Shown here: piece by piece, positions 1-10,789 of the stretch
How positions within the stretch are numbered: the stretch's first letter is position 1
How the letters are laid out: the number at the start of each line of letters is the position of its first letter
From: Micropruina glycogenica
Lineage (GTDB): Bacteria; Actinomycetota; Actinomycetes; Propionibacteriales; Propionibacteriaceae
Strand: one strand, 5' to 3'
Assembly: GCF_039524395.1 (NCBI RefSeq)
Contig: NZ_BAAAGO010000018.1
Length of the DNA stretch: 64,000 bases
Notes under the pieces: generated by a model
Seen by the model: only the letters and a program-made list of their open reading frames with translations
Databases searched by the model: none
Told to the model about the DNA's origin: nothing
Position numbers and translations under genes: made by a program

Positions 1-833
1 TGCGACCACAGCCCCTGGAACACTCGCGTCGATCCGGTGAAGTGAATGCCGGCCAGATCGGGGTGGGCCAGGGCCACGTCCGATACCTCGGCACCGTGCC
101 CGGGCACCAGGTTGATCACGCCGTCGGGCAGGCCGGCCGCGCGCAGCACGTCGACGATCACCTCGGCGGCGAACATCTGGGTGAGCGCCGGCTTCCACAG
201 AACCGGGTTGCCCATCAGCGCGGCCGACGTGGGCAGGTTGCCGGCGATCGCAGTGAAGTTGAACGGCGTGATCGCATACACGAAGCCCTCGAGCGGCCGG
301 TAGTCCATGCGGTTCCAGACCCCAGCACTGTTCAGCGGCTGATTGGCGTAGATGTCTTGCGCGAAGTGGGCGTTGAACCGCAGAAAGTCGATCAGCTCGC
401 ACGCCGAGTCGATCTCGGCCTGTTGAACGGTCTTGGCCTGGCCGAGCATGGTGGCGGCGTTGATCCGGGCCCGGTAGGGGCCGGCGATCAGGTCGGCGGC
501 GCGCAGAAACACCGCAGCACGCTGGTCGAACGGCAGCGCCGCCCAATCGGGTGCCGCGGCCAGCGCCGCGTCGATGGCCTGTTGGGCATCGGCGTGCGAT
601 GCCTGCTGCACGACGCCGAGCACGGTGCCGTGGTCGGACGGCATGCGCACCTCGTAGCGGTCGGCCCCCGTGCCCGGACGGCGCTCTGCCCCGAAGGTGC
701 CGGTCAACTCGGCGGGCTCGGCGGAAGTCGCGGACACCAGAGCCGCCTCGATCTCAGCCCGCTCCGGGCTGCCGGGGGCGTAACTCTTCACCGGTTCGTT
801 CACGGGTACGGGCACACGAGTGATAGCATCCAC
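1..833 (-). CDS. pruA: 1-pyrroline-5-carboxylate dehydrogenase (partial, N-terminal half)
   Basis: Reading on the minus strand from a GTG at 833 gives an open frame of about 277 residues that runs off the left edge. It starts MDAITRVPVPVNEPVKSYAP, which matches the usual N-terminus of actinobacterial L-glutamate-gamma-semialdehyde dehydrogenase. The aldehyde dehydrogenase cofactor-binding stretch is visible: FVYAITPFNFTAIAG, then a WKPA segment and HFTGST near the edge. Family members oxidise glutamate semialdehyde to glutamate with NAD+, the second step of proline catabolism. The catalytic Cys/Glu half lies outside the window, so integrity cannot be judged. The ATG at 829 is out of frame and hits a stop quickly, so GTG 833 is preferred. 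Confidence 0.88.
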   Translation of the reverse strand, partial: MDAITRVPVPVNEPVKSYAPGSPERAEIEAALVSATSAEPAELTGTFGAERRPGTGADRYEVRMPSDHGTVLGVVQQASHADAQQAIDAALAAAPDWAALPFDQRAAVFLRAADLIAGPYRARINAATMLGQAKTVQQAEIDSACELIDFLRFNAHFAQDIYANQPLNSAGVWNRMDYRPLEGFVYAITPFNFTAIAGNLPTSAALMGNPVLWKPALTQMFAAEVIVDVLRAAGLPDGVINLVPGHGAEVSDVALAHPDLAGIHFTGSTRVFQGLWS

Positions 834-979
834 GGCACGAGATTACCTCACGCACGCTTGCCAGAACAACGATTCTTCGCGCTCACGCGATGAGCGGCGG
901 GCATTCTTACTGCGTCTACGCACCATGAGCCGCAATATCAGCGACCGCCGAGGCGTACCCACCTGGGTACGCTCTGACG

Positions 980-1264
980 ATGGAGCCGTTCGGGTTGGTT
1001 GTGATCGTCGTCGGCATCGCGGCGGTGGCCGCCGTCACCTGGTGGTTCGCCCGCCGACGCCGCGCCGACATGCTCGAGTACGACGAAGCCCCCGCGTCCG
1101 ACGAACCCGTCCAGGCGCCACCCCAGGTGCTGAGCAGAGACGCCCTGATCAACCCCAACCGCCACTTGGACCCCACCAAGTGGGACCTTCCCGGCGATGA
1201 TGACATCGAAGGCGAGCTACCGACGCACTTCGACCGTGACTACCTGCGGCGCCAGCAGGACTGA
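980..1264 (+). CDS. small single-pass membrane protein of unknown function
   Basis: This 94-residue protein starts MEPFGLVVIVVGIAAVAA. One N-terminal membrane segment (about residues 4-24) is followed by a basic RRRR stop-transfer patch and an acidic, proline-rich cytoplasmic tail containing a LINPNRHLDPTKWDLPG segment. I do not recognise a family. It lies divergent from pruA and convergent with ku, and no operon partner is apparent. The hydrophobic helix followed by positive charges, and the clean acidic tail, support real coding over the frames on the other strand. Confidence 0.6.
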   Translation: MEPFGLVVIVVGIAAVAAVTWWFARRRRADMLEYDEAPASDEPVQAPPQVLSRDALINPNRHLDPTKWDLPGDDDIEGELPTHFDRDYLRRQQD

Positions 1265-1326
1265 CAGCGCCGGCGGACGGCTCGGTCTGCGCACGTGTGA
1301 GAACAGTGCCTCGCTGTGCGCGATGA

Positions 1327-2130
1327 TCAGCCGGCCTTGGCGGCCTCTTCGCGACGCTTCTTGGCGGCTTCGACCGAGGCCCGCAACGCCGCCACCAGGT
1401 CGACCACCTCGGCCTCTTTGGGGGCTTCGTCGCTCTCGGTGGGCACCGGCTGGCCGGCCAGCTTGGCCTGCACCACGGCTTCCAGGGCCTCGCGGTAGCT
1501 GTCGGTGAACTGACTGGGGTCGAACTCGCCCGACAACTGGTCGATGAACATGCGGGCCATCTGCACCTCGGCGTCCGACACCTTGATGTCGTCGCCCGGG
1601 GCCGCGAACTCGCCGTCGCGCAACTCGTCGGGCCAGAGCATGGTGTGCATCAGCAGCAGGTCGTCTTTGGCGCGAATCAGTGCCAGCGATTCCCGCGATC
1701 GCAGCGCCACCTTCACCACGGCGGCCTTGCCCTCTTCGGCGAGCGCCCGCCGAAGCAGCACGTACGGCTTGGCGCCGGGCCCGTCGGCCTCGAGAAAGTA
1801 GGTGCGTTCGAAGTAGGTCGGGTCGATGTCGTCGGTCTTCACGAATTGGACGACCTCGACCGCCTTCGAACTCGCCAGGGGCAGGTTCTCGAAGTCTTCG
1901 GAATCGAGGATCACCAGGCGTCCGTCGCCGGTTTCGTAGCCCTTCGCGATCTCGGTGTAGGGAATCTCTTTGCCGCACACCTCGCAGACCCGCTTGTACT
2001 TGATGCGCCCGCCGTCCTCGGGGTGCACCTGACGAAACGACAGGTCTTTGGTCTCGGTCGCCCCGTACACCTTGATCGGAATAGTGATCAGGCCGAACGA
2101 GATCGCGCCCTTCCAGATCGATCGTGGCAT
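1327..2130 (-). CDS. ku: Ku protein of bacterial non-homologous end joining
   Basis: This 267-residue Ku-core protein starts MPRSIWKGAISFGLITIPIK, the classic bacterial Ku N-terminus, and continues through the DNA-ring fold (HPEDGGRIKYKRVCEVCGKE). The open frame extends further upstream, but the ATG at 2130 gives the conserved start. Ku homodimers encircle broken DNA ends and recruit the ligase LigD. The C-terminus is lysine/arginine/alanine rich (KKRREEAAKAG), like the basic tails of other bacterial Ku proteins. No ligD is in the window, so the partner must lie elsewhere if it exists. The gene is monocistronic here. Confidence 0.95.
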   Translation of the reverse strand: MPRSIWKGAISFGLITIPIKVYGATETKDLSFRQVHPEDGGRIKYKRVCEVCGKEIPYTEIAKGYETGDGRLVILDSEDFENLPLASSKAVEVVQFVKTDDIDPTYFERTYFLEADGPGAKPYVLLRRALAEEGKAAVVKVALRSRESLALIRAKDDLLLMHTMLWPDELRDGEFAAPGDDIKVSDAEVQMARMFIDQLSGEFDPSQFTDSYREALEAVVQAKLAGQPVPTESDEAPKEAEVVDLVAALRASVEAAKKRREEAAKAG

Positions 2131-2323
2131 GTGGTTCCTCCTCGCCCGTGTGCGTCGCAGGGCTGCCGCACGGTTGCACCAGCCTGCCGCACCAGCCCAA
2201 ATCACGCCAGAACGTGCAGGCCGCCGTTTGAAGCTTCAAGCCGTTACGCCGGCGAACGCGGGGTCTCTCGCTTTCGCTTGAGGTTCGACAAGCCCGACCC
2301 ACGAGCCGGATCGAAGACCGTGA

Positions 2324-2782
2324 TCAGCCGGCCACCAGACCCGCCCATTCGGACGGGCCATGCCACAACAACTCGTGAGACGCCAGCAGGTCGGCTATCG
2401 CTGGATCGTCCCACGCGTCAGACAGCGAGGCATGGGGGCGATCGAGTGCCGCCGCCGTGGCGGCGCCGGACGCGTCGTCGGCGAACAGGGCGTTCACGGC
2501 GCTCCACGGCACGGCGCCGGCCTCGACTTCGCCGAACTCAGATCCCGCGACCGCCCGGGCGGACGCCTCGGCCACCGCCACCAGGCGGCGTCCAGAACTC
2601 AGCAGACCCGAGAGGCCCGCAATGTGCATTGCCGTGTGCTCAGCTTCCTCGTCGTCTGCAGGGGTGAACCCGAACGCCTGCCGTAGCGAGTTCGTCACGC
2701 CGAACGCCTGCTTCGGGGCAAAGGAACCGCCCTCGACCCAGCTCGACAACTGCGCCTGCGTGAGAGGTATGAAAACCAGCAT
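2324..2782 (-). CDS. DUF6912-type protein
   Basis: This protein of about 152 residues starts MLVFIPLTQAQLSSWVEGG. It resembles the small actinobacterial family annotated DUF6912, which has an N-terminal beta strand/VFLP-like start and a conserved acidic DDEEAEHTAMHIA segment. The ATG at 2782 overlaps the TGA of the upstream acyltransferase-like gene (ATGA), so the pair is translationally coupled. A GTG directly before it at 2785 is an alternative. The function is unknown, and the family assignment is from recall of sequence pattern. Confidence 0.7.
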   Translation of the reverse strand: MLVFIPLTQAQLSSWVEGGSFAPKQAFGVTNSLRQAFGFTPADDEEAEHTAMHIAGLSGLLSSGRRLVAVAEASARAVAGSEFGEVEAGAVPWSAVNALFADDASGAATAAALDRPHASLSDAWDDPAIADLLASHELLWHGPSEWAGLVAG

Positions 2783-4032
2783 CACTTCCCCGCTCGATTC
2801 AGCACACCGAGCTCATCTGCTGCGTTGCGGGCGAAGCTCGGCAGTGGCGTCGTCGCCGTGGCGGCGAAGCTGACCCGGCCGTCGAGGCTGGTGACGCCCA
2901 CGCTGATCACCTGATCGTCGACCGTGGATTCGAAGGCATGCAGGGCCCGCACCCGCTGCTCACCCAGCCACCGAGCGGACGCCGGGCCGGGCACGTTGAC
3001 CAGCAAGACCTCGTGCGGTCGTCCGGTCGTCACCAAACCGGTGGCCACCGCGTGCATCGTGGGGGGCGCGAAGCCGGCCACCTCGACCAGCTCGCGGGCT
3101 TCGACGAGCCGCTCGGAATCGACCCGTGCCTGAGTCAGCGTGGCGATGGCGGCCAGCCGTTCTGCGGCGGTTGTGGCGGTCACCGGCAACGACACGAACT
3201 GGGGCGCCACCAGGCAACCCATCGCGCTGGCGCCGTCGTCGTCCACGGCCAACGGCACCAGCGCCACTGGGTCGTGCAGGTCGGTGCCGGCGTCGAGCTG
3301 GGCGCCGCGCACGGCCGCGGTGACCATGGCCACCACGATGTCGTGCACCCTGACCCCGTGCGCATGGGCGGCGCGTTCGAGATCAGCCAGGTCGAACTCG
3401 ACGGCCGCCACGTGGCGGGGCGTGGTCTCGGTGCTCACCTGCCGCAGGCCCTGTTCGGCCAGGCCGCCCAGGCCCGCGGCCGCCTCGCGCAGGCTCTGCA
3501 GCGGATCGGTCACGTTGCGCAACAGGCTGCCGAACCCACGCGGCTCATCGACAGCCGGCTCCCATCGCGGAGCGTCGCCCTCGATCAGCGTGGGTTGCTC
3601 ATCGAGCAGCTCGTGCAGTAGGTGCACGTGGTCACCGCCGTCCACCAGGCCAGGGTGGGCACGCACCGCCAACGCCCAACGCGGACCCGGCAGGCCGTCG
3701 ATTATCGTGGCGTCCCACAAGGGGTGCAGCCGCTCCAACGGCTCGGCGAGCAGAGCAGCCAGCCGGTCTTCGAGGCGTCCCGCGGCCCGCTGCGTCATCA
3801 GGTGACCGCTCACCCGAAAGCCGCGGTCGTCCACCCACGACTGCAGGCCGGTGCCGGCCAGCTTCTGCCGAAACCTGGGCGAGTAGGCGATGCGCTGCTC
3901 GATCAACAGACCGAGTTGCTCCGCAGCCGGCGCGGGGCCGTCCACGATCAGCACGCTCAACTGATGCCACGGCTGCGCCGGCTGATCGCGCGCCAGCAGC
4001 AGTGCCTCGTTCATGCTGACCGCATCGGCCAT
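2782..4032 (-). CDS. WS/DGAT-family O-acyltransferase-like protein, catalytic His replaced
   Basis: This 416-residue protein has the wax ester synthase/diacylglycerol acyltransferase layout: an N-terminal condensation-like half and a C-terminal WS_DGAT half (NVPGPASARWLGE). Family members esterify diacylglycerol or fatty alcohols with acyl-CoA using HHxxxDG. Here the motif reads HPGLVDG (residues 126-132): the second, catalytic His is Pro at 127. Acyltransferase activity is therefore doubtful unless another residue substitutes. The start is the ATG at 4032, with GGGAGG seven bases upstream; the longer frame to 4098 lacks such support. It is coupled to the DUF6912-type gene downstream. Confidence 0.82.
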   Translation of the reverse strand: MADAVSMNEALLLARDQPAQPWHQLSVLIVDGPAPAAEQLGLLIEQRIAYSPRFRQKLAGTGLQSWVDDRGFRVSGHLMTQRAAGRLEDRLAALLAEPLERLHPLWDATIIDGLPGPRWALAVRAHPGLVDGGDHVHLLHELLDEQPTLIEGDAPRWEPAVDEPRGFGSLLRNVTDPLQSLREAAAGLGGLAEQGLRQVSTETTPRHVAAVEFDLADLERAAHAHGVRVHDIVVAMVTAAVRGAQLDAGTDLHDPVALVPLAVDDDGASAMGCLVAPQFVSLPVTATTAAERLAAIATLTQARVDSERLVEARELVEVAGFAPPTMHAVATGLVTTGRPHEVLLVNVPGPASARWLGEQRVRALHAFESTVDDQVISVGVTSLDGRVSFAATATTPLPSFARNAADELGVLNRAGK

Positions 4033-4180
4033 CGTGATCCTCCCGCCTGTCGTCGCTCGCCTCACTACGTGCCGCTCGCGCAGGTGGGCGAGCACCAAGT
4101 GGTCGGGCGAGCGATGCGTACCCCGCCCAGCCTATGTGCCGTACCCGGTGCTGACTTGGGTCACGTGCGAGAATCGGGAC

Positions 4181-4618
4181 GTGGCTCGCCTGCTTCCCCT
4201 CGTCGCCATCGTTCTGCTACTCGCCGGGTGCAGCGTTCAGCCTGCCGCGGGCCCGTCCGGGTCGCCCGGCGCGTCGACCACTGCCTCGTCCGTCGCTCCC
4301 GCACCGACGCCGTCCACCACTCCCGCCGACACGGTGTCGGCGTCCGCCTCCCCCGCCGTCACCACGATCGAGATTCAACTCAAGGACGGCAAGGTGTCGC
4401 CCAACGGCGACCGGGTCGACCTCAACCAGGGCGACCAGTTCGTGCTCGACATCACTTCCGATCGTGACGACGAGGTTCATGTGCACGGCTTCGACAAAGG
4501 CATCGAGGTGAGCGCCGGGCAGCATGTGCGCGTGCCGATGACCGCCGACCGCACCGGGCGTTTCGAGGTCGAGTCGCACCACCCCGAGCTGCTGATCGTC
4601 GTGCTGCAGATCCGGTGA
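4181..4618 (+). CDS. cupredoxin-like lipoprotein
   Basis: This 145-residue protein starts at the GTG at 4181. A lipoprotein signal peptide ends in LLLAGC (Cys about residue 17), followed by a Ser/Thr/Pro/Ala linker and then a beta-rich domain of about 85 residues: TTIEIQLKDGKVSPNGDRVDL, DDEVHVHGFD and ESHHPELLIVVLQIR. The pattern resembles cupredoxin folds, and the several histidines could bind a metal, but no classical Cys-His-Met blue-copper set is seen. It overlaps the next gene by GTGA, so the two are coupled. It probably acts on the outer face of the membrane with that polytopic partner. Confidence 0.8.
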   Translation: MARLLPLVAIVLLLAGCSVQPAAGPSGSPGASTTASSVAPAPTPSTTPADTVSASASPAVTTIEIQLKDGKVSPNGDRVDLNQGDQFVLDITSDRDDEVHVHGFDKGIEVSAGQHVRVPMTADRTGRFEVESHHPELLIVVLQIR

Positions 4619-5901
4619 TCCTGCCGCTGCACGGGCTGGGTTCTCGCCAAGACCTGCCGCTGCCCTTCGAACTGGTGCTGCTCGGGGCTGCCCTGGCGCT
4701 GCTGCTGTCGTTCGGGGCCCTGGTGCTGGCGTGGCGTCGTCCGCGCTTCACCGCGCAGGCCGGGTTGGCCCTGCCTGGGCTGACCCGCATGGTGGACGCC
4801 CCCGTCACGCGGGCGTTGGCGCGTCTGCTGGCCCTGGCGCTGTACGGCTGGATGGCACTGGCGCTCTGGTTCGGCCAGGACCGCGTGACCAACCCGGTGT
4901 TCGGCTTCGTGTTCGTGTGGCTCTGGGTGGGACTGGTGCCCGTGTCGCTGCTCTTCGGGTCGATCTGGCGGCTGACCAACCCGTTGCGCACCCTCGCCCG
5001 GCTGGTTCTGGCGCCGCGTGGCCCGCTGCGGCCGCTCAGCGAGGCGGCCTGGCAGCGCGTGGGCATCACGCCCGGTGTGGTGACGCTGCTGGGGTTCGCC
5101 TGGCTCGAACTCGTACAACCCGGCAACAACACCTTGCCGGTGCTGCGCTGGTGGGCCGTCGCCTGGTTCGTGGGCGCCGTGGGCGGCTCGCTGATCTTCG
5201 GTGAACGGTGGGTGTCGGCCTTCGATCCCTTCGAGGTGTTCGCCGAACGCATCGCCACCCTGTCACCCTGGCAACGGGTGGACGGCGTGCTGCACCTGGT
5301 GAACCCGTTGCGTCACGCGTGCACCGCACCGGTGCCCCGTGGCACCGCCGCGGTGACGGCGACCTTGTTGGGCATCACCGCCTACGACAGCTTCACCAAC
5401 ACCACAGTGTGGGTGGGGTGGGTACAGACCTCGACGCTCCCCCGCACACTCTGGGGCACTCTTGGCCTGGTGGGCATGACCGTGCTCGTCGGCGGCGCAT
5501 TCGCCCTGGCCGCGCGCGCGACGGCGGCCGGCTGGACGAACCGGTTGGCGGCGAGCCTGGTGCCGATCGTGGTGGGCTACAACTTCGCGCACTACCTGAG
5601 CCTGCTGGTTCTCGAGGGGCAGCGGACGGCGATTCTGGCCTCCGATCCGCTCGGCCTGGGTTGGAACGTCTTCGGCACCGCCGAACTGGGCGTGAACACG
5701 GGCATCTTCGACTACCCGCAGCCGGTTGCGATCATCCAGCTCTGCGCGATCGTGCTCGGCCATCTGCTGGGCGTCCTGATCGCCCACGATCGCTCGCTGG
5801 TGGCCCTGAACGGACGCCGGGTGATCGTCGGTCAACTGCCCATGCTGATGCTGATGGTCGGTTACACGGTGGCCGGGCTCGTGCTGCTGTTCTCGCCCTG
5901 A
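4615..5901 (+). CDS. polytopic membrane protein of unknown function, coupled to the cupredoxin-like lipoprotein
   Basis: This 428-residue protein has roughly ten to twelve hydrophobic segments (for example LLGAALALLLSFGALVLAW and GLVGMTVLVGGAFALAA) and little soluble sequence. The start is the GTG at 4615, overlapping the stop of the lipoprotein gene. Conserved-looking polar patches inside or between helices include SIWRLTNPLRTL, NFAHYLSLLV and GWNVFGTAELGVN. I do not recognise a characterised family. The fixed pairing suggests the lipoprotein and this protein form one unit, perhaps in metal handling or redox, but that is inference from context alone. Confidence 0.82.
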   Translation: MILPLHGLGSRQDLPLPFELVLLGAALALLLSFGALVLAWRRPRFTAQAGLALPGLTRMVDAPVTRALARLLALALYGWMALALWFGQDRVTNPVFGFVFVWLWVGLVPVSLLFGSIWRLTNPLRTLARLVLAPRGPLRPLSEAAWQRVGITPGVVTLLGFAWLELVQPGNNTLPVLRWWAVAWFVGAVGGSLIFGERWVSAFDPFEVFAERIATLSPWQRVDGVLHLVNPLRHACTAPVPRGTAAVTATLLGITAYDSFTNTTVWVGWVQTSTLPRTLWGTLGLVGMTVLVGGAFALAARATAAGWTNRLAASLVPIVVGYNFAHYLSLLVLEGQRTAILASDPLGLGWNVFGTAELGVNTGIFDYPQPVAIIQLCAIVLGHLLGVLIAHDRSLVALNGRRVIVGQLPMLMLMVGYTVAGLVLLFSP

Positions 5902-5904
5902 TCG

Positions 5905-6150
5905 CTGGTTGCGCTGAAGATCCCGGCGTGCGCCGGGATGACCGGCGTGGGCGGCATCTCCGAACGGCGCCCGCCTGGTTGCGCTGGAGATCCCGGCGTG
6001 CGCCGGGATGACGGCGTGGGCGGCATCTCGAAACGGCCCGCCCAGTTGCGGCTGGGGATCCCGGCGTGCGCCGGGATGACGGGGCGGCCCAGGGCGTGCG
6101 CTTGGATGGCGGAGCTTCTTTCGTCATCCCGGCGAACGCCGGGATCTCAG
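5905..6150 (+). repeat. tandem array of REP-like palindromes
   Basis: Three head-to-tail units of about 70 bp start near 5905, 5975 and 6043. Each begins CTGGTTGCGCTG (third copy diverged) and carries the palindromic core GATCCCGGCGTGCGCCGGG followed by ATGAC. A fourth core in the opposite orientation sits at 6121-6150. The array fills the non-coding gap between the membrane protein gene and the Rv3235-type gene. The same core recurs singly elsewhere in the window. No gene was seen in this gap. Confidence 0.9.
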
Positions 6151-6229
6151 ACCGGAGTTGTCCACAGATTTGGCGTGCTGACCCCCTTGAGCCCGAGTTC
6201 TGCCGGCGGCGTGGGTCAGGGTGTAGGCC

Positions 6230-6712
6230 ATGAACTCTGCGATCAGGCCCACGCGCGCTCCCATGGTGCTGGCGCCGGCCGTCCGGCTGGTCGAACCGGT
6301 GCTGCTCGAACCTGTTCAGGCGCCACTGCTGCCGTGGCCGACGAGCGTCGAGCAGGTTGCCGAATCCGTCGACATCGCGCCGCGCGTGCAACGCATCGTG
6401 TCGCAACTGACCAACGCAGTGATCGAGGTGCTCTGTGGCCGTCGTGCTCTGGAGCACTTGGAGGCACACCTGCGGGCGCCGGTGTATGACCTGGTCGGCC
6501 ATCTACGCGGCGCCCGGTTGCTGCCGGCCCTTAGCCTGGCTTCGCTACACCTGCAACAGCCTGCCGATCACGTGATCGAGGCGGCGGCCCGGCTGCGTGA
6601 CGACCACCGTTCGGTGGCAGCGGCCCTGTGCTTCACCCGTTCGGACGGTCGCTGGCGGATGTGTGCGCTCGAACTGGCACTCGACCCCGCGGTGGTCTTG
6701 CGAAGCAGCTGA
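6230..6712 (+). CDS. Rv3235-family protein
   Basis: This 160-residue protein is alanine/leucine rich, with a proline-rich start and a C-terminal beta segment (AAALCFTRSDGRWRMCALEL) that resembles the Rv3235 family seen next to secA in many actinobacteria. It is convergent with secA here, across a hairpin-containing gap. There is no signal peptide or membrane segment. The function of the family is unknown. The neighbouring secA supports the family call, but it does not prove a role in secretion. Confidence 0.75.
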   Translation: MNSAIRPTRAPMVLAPAVRLVEPVLLEPVQAPLLPWPTSVEQVAESVDIAPRVQRIVSQLTNAVIEVLCGRRALEHLEAHLRAPVYDLVGHLRGARLLPALSLASLHLQQPADHVIEAAARLRDDHRSVAAALCFTRSDGRWRMCALELALDPAVVLRSS

Positions 6713-6778
6713 GGTATCGGTCTCGCCACGCTCGACCGCCGTGCAGGGTCTCAGCCCACACCCGAGACAGAGTGAAGC

Positions 6779-6878
6779 GGAGTGGGGCCGCCCCTGTCAG
6801 GGCGTGCTCGGGCGTTTGCGCACTGCGAGGCAATACCCGAGCAGTTCAGCAAGGACGGGACAGGGGCTGCCCCACTCC
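6779..6878. repeat. large nested inverted repeat (candidate bidirectional terminator or structured element)
   Basis: Arms at 6779-6798 (GGAGTGGGGCCGCCCCTGTC) and 6859-6878 pair over 20 bp with one mismatch. A second pair inside, TGCTCGGG at 6805-6812 with CCCGAGCA at 6836-6843, extends the fold. The element lies between the convergent Rv3235-type gene and secA, so transcription termination is the simplest role, but there is no T-tract. The size, about 100 bases with nested stems, is unusual for a terminator. Confidence 0.6.
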
Positions 6879-6933
6879 ACGACTTCCGCACCCGACTCAC
6901 ATGAGGAGTTCAACACCAAGCCGTGCGGACAGC

Positions 6934-9771
<2,838 letters not shown>

Positions 9772-9976
9772 GGTGGTTTCAACACTCCCTGGTCGATGAC
9801 ATTCCCAGCCATCGTAGTGCCTTCACGCAGGCCCCGGCGGGCACGCCCCCCGCGGTACGGACGGGCGCCTCTCCACTCCCCCGTGCCCACCTGACGCCGG
9901 GGATTGCCTGGTCACTGACGCTGCACCCAGGGTCGGGGCTCACGACGGGCGACGGCCCGTCGGGATCGAGGTAGCC

Positions 9977-10747
9977 GTGACCACCCCCCACCGTCGGCTC
10001 GACACGCTGCGCCGCAAGATCGACGATCTCGACGTGTCGCTCTACGAATCCGTCGCCGACACCCACAGCCAGTAGCTCGACTGGGCCATGCCTCGGCTGA
10101 CCGGCCTGGCCGACAACTCCAAGCTGTGGGTGGGGCCGGCCGCCGTGCTCACCCTCACCGGCTCGCCTCGGGCCCGGCGAGCCGCCGGCCGCGGTATCAC
10201 CACCCTGGCCGCCACCGGCCTGATAGCCAACCAGGTGGCCAAACGGTTGAACCGGCGGCCACGCCCATCGCTGCTGCGGGTACCGCTCGCGCGCATCGCC
10301 GGGCGCATTCCCACCTCGACCTCGTTTCCCAGCGGTCACGCGGCCAGTGCGGCCGCCTTCGCGAGCGCGGTGGCACTCGAGATACCCGCGCTGCGCGTGC
10401 CCTTGGCCACGCTGGCCGGCCTGGTGGGCTTCTCGCGGGTGGCGACCGGTGCCCACTACCCGTCGGACGTCGCGGCCGGTTTCGTGCTCGGCGCCACCGA
10501 GGCGTCGATCGGAGGGCGGCTGGTGCCACCCGCGGACGCCCCCGGTCGGCTGCACCCACGCCGGCCGCTGGTGCCGGCCGAACCCCGTCCGACCGGTGCC
10601 GGGCTGACCATGGTGGTCAATCCGGCGTCGCACAGCGGCAAGGGGCACGACGTGCTGACCAGGGTGCAACGCGACCTGCCCGACATCTCGGTGATCGAAC
10701 TCACCGCCGACGACGACGTGGCGCGGGCGGTGCACTCGGCTGCCTGA
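9977..10747 (+). pseudogene. decayed PAP2 phosphatase / diacylglycerol kinase fusion gene
   Basis: From a GTG at 9977 the frame reads a typical N-terminus (RRLDTLRRKIDDLDVSLYES), then meets an in-frame TAG at 10073-10075 and continues in the same frame (LDWAMPRLTGLADN). The PAP2 domain is intact: KRLNRRPRP (K-x6-RP), FPSGH and SRVATGAHYPSD. A linker and the first strand of a diacylglycerol-kinase domain follow (GLTMVVNPASHSGKG), but the frame stops at 10747, about 45 residues into that domain, so the kinase is lost. Restart at the ATG at 10088 could still make a PAP2 protein of about 219 residues. Intact homologues are bifunctional lipid phosphatase/kinase proteins. Confidence 0.72.
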
Positions 10748-10789
10748 CGTGGAGTGGGCCCTCACTGCCGGTTGAGCAGCACCGTCGAT

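Noticed and set aside
42..893. 283-residue open frame on the plus strand at the left edge
   Set aside because: It is antisense to pruA; the minus-strand frame gives a clear aldehyde dehydrogenase, and the plus-strand translation shows no recognisable domain.
5905..6150. CRISPR array
   Set aside because: The spaced repeats near 6 kb are REP-like palindromes with near-identical spacers and no cas genes; the period of about 70 bp includes conserved flanks, unlike unique spacers.
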